Part shown: positions 1 through 8,814 of the stretch, one piece after another | How positions within the stretch are numbered: position 1 is the stretch's first letter | Layout: each line of letters opens with the position of its first letter | Source: SHAN690 sp023262195 | Lineage (GTDB): Bacteria > Bacteroidota > Bacteroidia > Flavobacteriales_G > Salibacteraceae | Length of the DNA: 64,000 bases | Assembly (NCBI GenBank): GCA_038142005.1 | Contig: JAYQJE010000007.1 | Location: 1-64,000 of the forward strand | Reading direction: 5' to 3' | Translations under genes and position numbers: made by a program | Notes under the pieces: model-generated | Told to the model about the DNA's origin: nothing | The model's database searches: none | What the model saw: only the letters and a program-made list of their open reading frames with translations

Positions 1-2035
1 ATATCGCTGCCAAAAAGATTGGGTATTCCACGTTTGTATGTGACGCTGAATGTTGGCCATTTACTTCCTAGAATCACCTTGCGATAAGGTTCGGTCATAT
101 ACTTCTGAAAAGGTGTGTAATCAAGCCTTAACGTGGTAATGAAGGTTTCATACCGAGAAAAACTCAGAGGCGTGTTCCCACCAAACCAGTCTTCGGTAAT
201 CGGGCCAAAATCGTACCCATCGATGGGGAGCCGTTCTACGTATTCGAAGATGGCGGTGCCTTGAAGTCCATTGGCTAATTCTCGGGTGATGTACGGACTA
301 AATCGATTTTCTTCAATCCAGTTCGATCGTTGAAACAAAAATGTGACGGCATCATTTTGAACGATTACGTTAAAGGTCTTTCCAGCAAAGAATCCAATGG
401 TGCCTTGGTGCATGGGGTCATAGCGATACCGTAGATTCACATTGCCCTTTACATCTTGATTGCGCATCCCTACATCGATTTGTCCACCAACCCCGAGGTA
501 CTTTTCGTTCTCCCATTTTTTGAAGTAGTAAACGCTAGGGCCGAGCCTCGCACCCCCGATTACAAATGGATTGATTAATGCGGGAACCGAAGGAAAGTAT
601 AGGTAGCGCTTTTTCTTGCGGTCGCTGAAGCCTATCCCATCCCAGATAATATCCATAAACGTAACTCGGTTATACACGCTATCGATAGAATCGAGGTACA
701 CCTCGCTTGTCGTGACTGCCGTGATGCTGTCTTTCACGTGCTGATAACGCTGTTCATCCTTGGTCAACGGTTCGGGCCGAATCTTATCCCAATACGTTGA
801 GTCTTTTTCATAAGCATCCTGGGTTGTTACCGCGATCTCATTCCGGAAAAACCGCTTTTCAAACTGAGGATTAATCTCGTAGTTTTCATAACGCGCTTTT
901 GTGTTGCCCGTAAATACTTGACCACCGCCTTTGCTGGCATAATCAAACTCTTGTTTTGTTAAAAGCACCAAGGAGTCTTGGTTCATTTCAAACTCCTGCT
1001 GTATTCGAAAATCGCGATACACCATCAATCCTTCTTCACTTAAGGTGAGATCCACTTTTTTGATGTAATAAGAATTGTTGACGATCCAAATTTGCCCTTC
1101 CCACGTGGCATTTCCTTTTTTCTTGGCGACACGCTTATCCGATAAACGAACTCACCATTTTCCAAAATCGTTTCCTCAAGTTTGAATTTATAGGTAACGA
1201 TGGATGCTGGATGTAATGGACTGATTACCGGCAGTTCGTTGAGCTGTCCAAGATCCATGAGGTTGTCATAAAAATTGAAATCGGCCTCATTAGTGCTGGT
1301 ATAAAAAAGCCCGTCAATGTCACCGTACTTTTTAAATCCCTCTCGGATCTCTTTAAGGTTATTCGGGCGTTCAAAATAACGTGTCATTTGTACTTCGGCC
1401 ATGTTTCTGCCACCCGCAATCTTATTGATGGCTTCTTTGCGCTTGCGCTCTGCTATAGCATCTGGGTCTTCTTCGGTTTCTTCGTTTTCTTTTCGTTTTT
1501 CTTCAAGCTCCTGCCGCTTTTTCTCGCGCTCGCGTTTCTTCTTTTCCTTTTCGGTAATTACCTCAGAGGCCTTGATGTACACATCACATTTCGAGCGTTC
1601 AAATTGATTGTTCCACTGGGGTTTCTGGTCAATGGCATTGGCGATGATTTCATAGGCCGGATCTCTTCTCCGGGCAGATATGCTCACCTCTTCCAATTCC
1701 TGTTGATCAAGTTCCAACCAAATATTTTTCACTACACCTTCTCGATGTTCGACTTGCACACTCAATTCCAAGGTTTTATACCCAACGGAAGTCACCACCA
1801 ATTCCACAACTCCCGGATCGTTGAGCTGGAGATAATATTTTCCCTGTGCATCAGCGGCCGTGCCAGCTTGGGTGTTTTTGATGTATACGTTGGCAAAGGG
1901 AACGGGGGCATTTGTTTCATCATATATAAAACCACTGATGGATTGGCCAGCGAGCGTGTTGCACAAGGTAGCCAGCAGCAAGGTCAGTACACCATATATA
2001 AGTTTAGCTCTAGATATAAGTTTAGCTCTAGCCAA
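1..2035 (-). CDS. DUF5686-type carboxypeptidase-regulatory-like outer membrane protein (3' end outside window, one frameshift)
   Basis: Signal-peptide-like N-terminus, then a carboxypeptidase-regulatory-like beta domain (about residues 32-115, starting ISGFIYDETNAPVPFANVYI), a lysine/glutamate-rich linker (about 160-205) and a long beta-rich region that stays open to base 1. This is the architecture of the DUF5686 family of Bacteroidota surface proteins, usually 800 or more residues; function unknown. The reading frame breaks near 1139-1141: upstream reads GEFVYR, downstream DKRVAKKKGN, and one more G (minus strand) restores it. The only in-frame start is a TTG at about 2035; an ATG further upstream in the same frame is cut off by a TGA a few codons before the TTG. 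Two copies of an 18-bp unit encode RAKLIS/RAKLIY just after the start. Confidence 0.75.
1998..2033. repeat. 18-bp tandem duplication, two copies
   Basis: The unit atataagtttagctctag occurs twice back to back. It is in frame with the minus-strand gene and duplicates six residues in the signal-peptide region. A recent slippage or duplication event is the simplest reading. Confidence 0.85.
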
Positions 2036-2178
2036 GATTCAATTTGCAGCAAACGATGTTACAAAGGTTCTGTTGTTTGTAGTCATGTTTCCTTCTTGAG
2101 TGGACGAGTTTTATGCTGATCGGTTACTGAATAAACGAGTTTTGCAAATTTTGAACCTCAATCAAATCAACCCACACT

Positions 2179-2643
2179 ATGGACGCCACACATGTACACC
2201 TGCTCACCAACCACATCCCAATTTTAGGATCCTTTTTCACGTTTGCACTACTTATGGTTGGAATGCTCATCAAGAACCGAACAGTTGAGATTGTAGCTCT
2301 ATCCACCTTATTGGTTGTAACGCTGGGCACCGTGCCAGCTTACCTTTCGGGAGAAGAGGCCGAGCATGCGGTGGAGCATATGCAGGGAATATCTGAGTAT
2401 GAATTAGAAGAACACGAAGAGCATGCAGAAACCACCCTGTGGCTAATGATCGCTGCGGGATTATTGGGTTCGATGGCGTTGGTTTCTTACAAGTATTCAC
2501 CCGATTACACTAAGTGGGCTAGGCTGGCCACGGTTGTGGTGCTGTTTTTTGCGTTTTTATCTATGATTCCGTTGGCATTGCATGGAGGTAAAATCGTTCA
2601 CTCAGAATTAAGGGGTGATGCTCCCGTTGAGCATGATGATTAG
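2179..2643 (+). CDS. small four-helix inner membrane protein (DUF2231-like)
   Basis: 154 residues with four predicted membrane helices (about 10-28, 36-53, 84-102, 113-132). A His/Glu-rich hydrophilic loop at about 60-83 (EHAVEHMQG, EEHEEHAE) and a histidine pair at the C-terminus (LHGGKIVHSE) could bind a metal or haem, which is inference. The start HVHLLTNHIPI resembles DUF2231-type membrane proteins; I am not certain of the family. It stands alone, convergent with the methyltransferase downstream. Confidence 0.7.
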   Translation: MDATHVHLLTNHIPILGSFFTFALLMVGMLIKNRTVEIVALSTLLVVTLGTVPAYLSGEEAEHAVEHMQGISEYELEEHEEHAETTLWLMIAAGLLGSMALVSYKYSPDYTKWARLATVVVLFFAFLSMIPLALHGGKIVHSELRGDAPVEHDD

Positions 2644-2698
2644 TATATAGTCTGTTTTTGCGCTTCAAAAATGAAAGGATTGTTTTCACAATGAGTAC

Positions 2699-2747
2699 GG
2701 TCTAGTTCTCGACCAGCCCACGCCAGAGCGTGGTGCTCGAACTGACC
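2699..2747. repeat. imperfect long inverted repeat between convergent genes
   Basis: Outer arms GGTC-T-AGTTC and GAACT-GACC enclose an inner perfect 6-bp stem CCACGC / GCGTGG with loop CAGA, plus an AGC/GCT step. No T-tract follows, so it is not a canonical terminator. It may be a REP-like element or a bidirectional terminator-like structure. Confidence 0.5.
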
Positions 2748-2814
2748 TTGCAACGCGCTTTTAAAGTCAATGTTTAATGGAAACATTCTTCTGCAAAAAG
2801 TCGCACTTCGAGAC

Positions 2815-2833
2815 TACCGATACAAGATCGGTA
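2815..2833. terminator. 7-bp hairpin, possible terminator of the convergent pair
   Basis: TACCGAT, loop acaag, ATCGGTA, flanked by GAG and CTC that could extend the stem. A T5 run follows about 12 bases later on the plus strand. It lies between the 3' ends at 2643 and 2868, so a transcript-end role is plausible but weakly supported. Confidence 0.35.
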
Positions 2834-2867
2834 CCTCAGCGTAACTTTTTGATTGACCAATTTGAGA

Positions 2868-3725
2868 CTATTTCTTTCTCGCTAAAAACTCCATCATAAA
2901 TGGCGTAATGATCATAGCCGATGGGTCGGCCTCAAGTTTTGGCCAAGCATCGAAAAACGCTTGCTGTTCTTCGCGGGACAATAGGCCCATTTCGATCAAT
3001 TGCTCTGAGTAGATGTGCAGGAATGTTCCTGGCCATTGCCAAGTCAATTCGTCTGGACTTGAAACACGTTCCAGGGGCGCTTTGTGCTCGATGGAGAGAT
3101 TATTATCTACAAACATTTTCGGAAGGTGTGGGGCTATGTCGATTTCGCTCGGCATGACTCTCCAGCTTTCTCTGCACGCCTCGATCATGGTTCGAACTGC
3201 CTTTATTTCCGGAGTAATTCTAAAAGTTCCCCATTGAGCATATTCCTGAATCATCAATACACCTCCAGGTTTCAGCAATTTTGCCAGCTTGGCAATGATG
3301 GATTCAACGCCCGTTACCCAGCTCAGCACCCAGCGGCAATAGATGGCATCAAATTGATTGGGTGCCAATTCCAATTCATTGACCGAGCCTTGAATAAAGG
3401 TGACATGATCGTATCCACGTGCCTTTGCTTGTTGGTTCCCGTAGTCAACAAATACCTCCGATATATCAAGCGCGGTCACACTGCCATCGCTGTTGACCAA
3501 TTCAGCTAAATCGAATGTGGCGAAGCCAGGTCCAGAGCCGAGGTCTAACACATGCATACTGCGCTGCACATGGGCGCGTTGCCAGAGTTTTGCGGCATCG
3601 GCAGCCCAAACCCTATGCTGAAATCCGAGCCGATCAAGTTCGGTTTGGTGTGTGCCTAGGATGTATGGTTTTTCTGACATGAAAGGATGATTTGTTTCCG
3701 CCAAAAGTGTGTGTTTTTGATTCAT
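2868..3725 (-). CDS. class I SAM-dependent methyltransferase
   Basis: 285 residues. Motif I is HVLDLGSGPGFATFDLA (about 59-75), the acidic ribose-binding end of beta 2 is VTALDIS, and LKPGGVLMIQEY is the post-motif III strand, so a soluble Rossmann methyltransferase is clear. Closest general type is UbiE/MenG-like methyltransferase; the substrate cannot be told. A second in-frame ATG at residue 16 (MSEKPYILG) is an equally good start. Single gene, convergent with the small membrane protein and divergent from the vWA protein. Confidence 0.85.
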   Translation of the reverse strand: MNQKHTLLAETNHPFMSEKPYILGTHQTELDRLGFQHRVWAADAAKLWQRAHVQRSMHVLDLGSGPGFATFDLAELVNSDGSVTALDISEVFVDYGNQQAKARGYDHVTFIQGSVNELELAPNQFDAIYCRWVLSWVTGVESIIAKLAKLLKPGGVLMIQEYAQWGTFRITPEIKAVRTMIEACRESWRVMPSEIDIAPHLPKMFVDNNLSIEHKAPLERVSSPDELTWQWPGTFLHIYSEQLIEMGLLSREEQQAFFDAWPKLEADPSAMIITPFMMEFLARKK

Positions 3726-3791
3726 CAGCGACTTTTAAACAGCTTGAATCGTGCGCTGTTTCTTTAATCACTATTTCGCACCTTCGCTCGC

Positions 3792-5860
3792 TTGGAAATT
3801 AATTTTGAATATAGTGCTGCTTGGCTTTTTTTTTGCTGCCTGCCATTGGGGTTTTGGTCTGGTGGATGTATTGGGCTAAGAATCGAGGAAAAGATCAATA
3901 TAGCGGCTGGTCTAAAGGTCTTCGCTCGGCAGTTTCCGCACTGCGTTTGCTCGCTTTTTTGGTTTTGGCATTCCTGCTGCTCAAGCCCTTCATTATTGAT
4001 TTGATTTACGATGAAGAAAAACCAAAGCTGCTTCTATACTCGGATGTTTCCAAGTCTGTGAATGATGCGGATCAAAAAAAGACAAGCACCTTATTTGACG
4101 CGGTGCATGAGGAGTTTGGAACGTCATTCGACATTGAGAAAATAAACTTTTCGGGAAACGCAAATAGAGGGTCAGACAGCGCTTATTTGGATCAATACGC
4201 CACCAATTACCAAGCCTTAGTAGAAGCAGTCAACGAAGACTTTTACAATCAAAACATCTCTGCCGTTATGGTTGCCACCGATGGGTTGGTTACCGAAGGC
4301 TTAGATCCAAGGTTTGTAGAAATTGATGCCAGGGCACCCTTGTTTACCATAGCCTTGGGCGATACAGCTTTGAAACCGGACTTTGAATTGATCGAAGTGC
4401 TTCATAATAAGTTAGTTTACCTCGGAAATAGTTTTGAAGTAAAGGTCCGCATTAATGCCACTAGACTTAAGTCATCCATGGCAAATGTGACACTGAGCTA
4501 CAAGGATGAGGTGATAAATACACAGACGATCGATGTGCAAAATGCACAAGAGACGTTTGAGGTTTCCTTTTTGGTCGAAGCAAAGAATGTTGGTCTGAAT
4601 CAATTTCAAATCGCTATTGATAGCGAAGCTAAGGAGCAAAATTTAGCCAACAATGCCTCCGATTTCTTTGTGGATGTACTCGATAGCCGTACGCAGATTT
4701 TGATCATTGCCAAGGCACCGCATCCAGATGTGGGGGCAATAAAGCGCGCAATTGAAAACAATGATCAATATGAGGTCACTACTACGCTTTTGGAGTCGTG
4801 GGATGGCAATGTCAACTCAGCTGATCTTGTTGTTCTGCACGGAATACCCACAGATGTCAACGACATGAATAAGGTCAAAGTGATTCGTGATCAACAATTG
4901 CCGGTGCTGGCAGTAGCCACCGCTCAAATAAGCCCTTTGCATTTTAACCGACTTGACTTTGGACTACAAATCGAGGCCAATCGAATACAGATGGATGATG
5001 TAGGTGCTTGGGTTAATTCAGATTTTAATTTGTTTTCGATCCCCAATGAATCCAACCTTGATCGGTTTCCTCCAATGTCGGTCATCTTTAGTGATTTTAA
5101 GTTTTCTGGTGACGTTTCAAGCGCTCTGTTTCAGCGTGTGGGCAGTATCAAGTCGGATAAGTCCTTGCTCGTGTTGAGTAATAGTTCAGGATGGAAAAAG
5201 GGCGTACTGATGGGAGAGGGCTGGTGGCGCTGGCGACTTTTCGAACGAATGAAGTTTGCCAATAGCACCAGTGAGTTTTGGACAGATCAGGTTATGGTCA
5301 AGCTTGTTCAATACCTGGCCCTGCGTCAGAAGAGAGAGCGACTGTTGGTGGAAGGACCACGAAAGGCTATGGAAGGTGAGAGCATTCGCTTTAGTGCAGA
5401 GTATTACAATCAATCTTACGAACTCGTGAACTCAGCAACGGTAAACTTAAGTGTGGTCGATAGCTCAGGCAACACCTTTGAATATCGTTTTAAACCCAAG
5501 GATGAGGCTTATGAAGCGAATCTGGGTAGTTTGCCCGTAGGAAATTACGAATGGAATGCCACGGCAGATGATGGAAACCAATCTTTTACTTCGAGTGGCG
5601 AATTTACCGTGGTAATGAATCGAGCGGAGTTTGCACGCGTGTCGGCTGATCATGGCTTTCTGGAGCGGTGGTCATCTGCTGCGGGTGGCACAATGGTTTA
5701 CCCAAATTCCGAATCCGTGTCAGAAATTATTGCTGGTCTAGAAAGAGCCCAACCGATCATTCACACATCGCGGGAGTGGATTGATATCATTGAATGGAAA
5801 TGGATTGTATTTTTCGTCACCATCCTTTTGGCTGTCGAGTGGTTTTTTAAGAAAGTATAA
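3792..5860 (+). CDS. membrane-anchored vWA-domain protein (one frameshift in a T9 run)
   Basis: Two N-terminal helices, a von Willebrand A-like domain beginning LLLYSDVSKSVNDAD (MIDAS-type DxSxS), a long beta-rich middle and a last membrane helix (WIVFFVTILLAVEWFF). The layout matches BatA-like/aerotolerance-type vWA proteins of Bacteroidota; precise role unknown. The visible uninterrupted frame starts at 3821, but a TTG at 3792 opens MEINFEYSAAW, and adding one T to the T9 run at 3826-3834 joins the two into a natural N-terminus (689 residues). Its stop overlaps the next ATG (TAATG), so it heads an operon with the two lipoproteins that follow. Confidence 0.75.
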
Positions 5861-6531
5861 TGGGAGTTATTAGAACAGTTGGTTACTTTTTGCTGGTTGG
5901 CCTTGTATCCGCAGGATGCAATGCCACTCGGGTTATCAAGCCTTTAGAAAAAGGAGAGAAGCAGGTTTCGGCAAGTGTTGGCGGGCCCGGAATCATTTTC
6001 GGTGGTGCTCCAATTCCTCTGCCGTTGTCGTCAGTAAACTATGCACATGGCATTGACACGGGCATGACCTTAGTGGCCGGAGGCCATTTTACGAGCGCAC
6101 TTTTTGGCGTGGCTCAAATGGATGTAGGTTTAGGCATCAGTGCCTTTAAATCCGAGACCGAAAAGTTTGGGCTTACGGTTACTCCAGGGTTGAACTTGTT
6201 TTATGATTTCAATGAAAACAATAGTCGCATCTATCCACAAATTGAAGGCATTTGTTGGTGGCAATATTCAGAGAAGGAGCACTTGATTTATGGCGGAGCG
6301 GGTACTTGGATCGAACTGGTGAAACGGAAGGCGCACGACCAAGTTCAGACTAATGAATTTATGCCATGGGTGAGTTTGGGTCATCAGTTTAACTTAGAAA
6401 AGTGGAGCTATTTGACCGAATTGAAATACATCGGCTTTCAGCAAAACACAGGTTCGGTAGTTGTCAATTACATATCACCTGCAAATCAAGGTACGGTGGG
6501 TCTGTACCTAGGAATTTCAAGACGCTTTTAA
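5860..6531 (+). CDS. hypothetical lipoprotein with beta-barrel-like body
   Basis: 223 residues. Lipobox LVGLVSAGC predicts lipidation at Cys19. The rest is glycine- and aromatic-rich with alternating strands and ends YLGISRRF, as outer membrane beta-barrels do. No named family recognised. Starts inside the stop of the vWA gene (TAATG overlap) and is followed one base later by the hydrolase gene, so the three are probably co-transcribed. Confidence 0.7.
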   Translation: MGVIRTVGYFLLVGLVSAGCNATRVIKPLEKGEKQVSASVGGPGIIFGGAPIPLPLSSVNYAHGIDTGMTLVAGGHFTSALFGVAQMDVGLGISAFKSETEKFGLTVTPGLNLFYDFNENNSRIYPQIEGICWWQYSEKEHLIYGGAGTWIELVKRKAHDQVQTNEFMPWVSLGHQFNLEKWSYLTELKYIGFQQNTGSVVVNYISPANQGTVGLYLGISRRF

Positions 6532-6532
6532 G

Positions 6533-7417
6533 ATGAGGACAACGATATTTATTCTTTCTGCACTGCTTTTTAGTTCCTGTTTGAGGTTAGATAGCTTACT
6601 CTATAATCCAGATTCGAGCATTGATGGATATTATTTTGATGAGTTTGATGGTTTGGCTGAAATTGATGTGGATGCTACCTACAAGATTGCGGATACCTTG
6701 ATCCATCCATTTACCTTACAAAGCGATCCACAAGGCGACAATAAAACCATTCACGTGGTTTATGTAGGTGACCTTGACAATATCGCAACAGACACCGTTT
6801 TTCTTTATTGCCATGGCAATGCAGGGCACCTTGATTTTTATTGGCCCCGCATCAAACTCCTAGCTAATGTTGGGGAGAAAAATCGATTTGGTGTGTTGGC
6901 AATGGATTACCGTGGGTTTGGCTTGAGCGAGGGTCCACCCACAGAAGAGGGGATGTATAAGGACGTAGATGCGTGCATGCAATGGCTAAAAGACCGAGGA
7001 CTTACAAGCGATCGCCTGGTGATTTATGGGTATAGTTTAGGTAGCGCACCAGCCACAGAACTGACCGCAAAACCAAGAACGCTGCAACCATCGAAACTAA
7101 TGCTCGAAACGCCCTTTGCATCGGATGAGGTGATGGTGGAAGATGCCTCTGGACTGTCGTTGCCCGGAAGCTTTTTCTCGGATTTGGAAATCAATAATGC
7201 TGACGAAATCAAAAAAGTAGAAGAGCCATTTTTCTGGATTCATGGAACCGATGACAAGTTTCTACAAATGGCCACGCATGGGGAAACCGTTTTTGCTAAC
7301 TATAATGGCTCATATTCAGAAGCACATCGAATCGAAGGTGGTGCACACAGTGATGTGCCCACGGTGATGGGTTATCCAGAATACATCGAAGCCGTGGAAT
7401 CGTTCATCAAACGCTAA
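6533..7417 (+). CDS. alpha/beta hydrolase lipoprotein
   Basis: 294 residues with lipobox LLFSSC. Oxyanion region YCHGNAGH (about 92-99), nucleophile elbow YGYSLGS (Ser about 168), acid in HGTDDKF and catalytic His in GGAHSD fit the serine hydrolase triad. General type is the Bem46/YqiK-like hydrolase group; substrate unknown, presumably periplasm-facing because of the lipid anchor. Its stop overlaps the start of the M48 protease gene. Confidence 0.85.
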   Translation: MRTTIFILSALLFSSCLRLDSLLYNPDSSIDGYYFDEFDGLAEIDVDATYKIADTLIHPFTLQSDPQGDNKTIHVVYVGDLDNIATDTVFLYCHGNAGHLDFYWPRIKLLANVGEKNRFGVLAMDYRGFGLSEGPPTEEGMYKDVDACMQWLKDRGLTSDRLVIYGYSLGSAPATELTAKPRTLQPSKLMLETPFASDEVMVEDASGLSLPGSFFSDLEINNADEIKKVEEPFFWIHGTDDKFLQMATHGETVFANYNGSYSEAHRIEGGAHSDVPTVMGYPEYIEAVESFIKR

Positions 7418-8647
7418 TGGTACAAGCCGTCTATTTCATACTGATCGCCATCACGGTCGTCAGCTTTCTCTTGACCAGTGGCTCGACTACCTCAATGACA
7501 AGCGTAAATCACCTAAGCTTCCCGAGTCGGCAAAAGGTATCTATGACGAGGAACGCTATGCCAAGTGGTTGGCGTATGACAAGGCCAATGGTAGAGTAGG
7601 AGCACTCAGCTCAGCGGTAAGTATTGTCATTTCATTAGCCATGCTCGTTTTTGGTTTGTTTGGAAAGCTTGACATTTTTCTACGAGGATATGTCGATCAT
7701 CAGATTGGCTTGGCCCTCATTTATTTTGGGGTGCTGGGGTTGGGTTCATCCATCATTTCGTTGCCCTTCAGCATCTACAGCACCTTCGTGATTGAAGAGA
7801 AATTTGGCTTTAATAAAACCACCGTAAAGACTTTTATTCTAGACATGATTAAGGGTGCCGCATTGAGTCTGCTCATTGGCGTGCCTTTGGCTGCGATCAT
7901 CATATGGTTTTATTATGAGTTGGGCGATTGGTTTTGGCTAACCGCTTGGTTATTAGTATCGGGCTTTTCAGTGTTTATGGCCATGTTTGGCGCAGATCTC
8001 ATCATGCCCATTTTCAACAAGTTCACCCCATTGGAAGATGGAGAGTTACGCTCGAGTATTGAGGCATACTGTTCTGAAGTAGACTTTCCACTGACCAACC
8101 TTTTTGTAATGGACGGTTCTAAACGTAGCGGAAAGTCAAATGCATTTTTTACCGGGCTCGGACCGAAGAAGAAAATTGTGCTATACGATACCCTGATTGA
8201 GCAAATGACTACTCAAGAAATTGTAGCCGTGCTGGCGCATGAAATAGGACATTACAAGCATAAGCACACACGACAATCGCTCATTTTAAGTGTGCTTCAA
8301 ACGGGAGTGACATTGTTTCTACTTGGTCTTTTTCTACGCGAAGAAATGTTTTCACAAGCGCTGGGTGCGGAGGTTGGCAGCTTTCATGTTGGAATCATAG
8401 CCTTCGGAATTATTTTTCTCCCTTGAGTACGTTGATTGGTATTGGTATGAACGTATTGAGCCGAAAAAATGAATTTGAGGCGGATGCTTATGCCAATGAT
8501 ACCTACAGCGGAGCAGCGCTAGCTTCAGGATTAAAAAAGCTTACAGCGGAAAACCTGAGCAACTTGAATCCTCACCCATACCTGGTATTCGTGAGCTATT
8601 CGCATCCGCCTGTATTGAAACGCTTGGAGAAACTGACAACAGATTAA
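7417..8647 (+). CDS. M48 family zinc metalloprotease, CAAX protease 1 / Ste24-like (two frameshifts)
   Basis: Integral membrane protease of about 410 residues after repair. Zinc site HEIGH in VLAHEIGHYKHKH and the third-ligand glutamate in NEFEADAYA are both present, in the order and spacing of Ste24-type enzymes; several hydrophobic helices flank them. The frame slips twice: at 7473 (one more G gives LLDQWLDYLNDK) and at the T5 run 8413-8417 (one more T gives IIFSPLSTLIG). In Bacteroidota such enzymes are assumed to do membrane protein quality control, since prenylated CAAX proteins are absent. Confidence 0.85.
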
Positions 8648-8717
8648 CCCGTGGATATAGTTCAATTACCCATTAATTTTCAAGCAGTTAATGCTTGTTT
8701 TAGTGTTTGAATAATTC

Positions 8718-8725
8718 TACATTTG
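8718..8725 (+). promoter_or_regulatory. promoter -7 element of rpsA
   Basis: TACATTTG matches the Bacteroidota -7 consensus TAnnTTTG; a TTG lies about 20 bases upstream, the expected -33 spacing. The start codon is about 90 bases further on, leaving a real leader. Confidence 0.6.
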
Positions 8726-8728
8726 CGC

Positions 8729-8746
8729 CCCCTTAAAAATAAGGGG
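8729..8746 (+). promoter_or_regulatory. perfect hairpin in the rpsA leader
   Basis: CCCCTTA, loop AAAA, TAAGGGG: a perfect 7-bp stem starting 3 bases after the -7 element, thus at or next to the transcript 5' end. It could stabilise the mRNA or take part in S1 autoregulation; both are inference. Confidence 0.5.
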
Positions 8747-8814
8747 TGTGACGGCCACAGAATTATAAACAAGCTCCAACTGCAGCCGAATCCGTTGGAT
8801 ACAAGAAAAGCCAC

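Noticed and set aside
1388..2119. A 243-residue plus-strand frame
   Set aside because: It is the mirror of the DUF5686-type gene; hydrophobic only because the opposite strand is Lys/Glu-rich.
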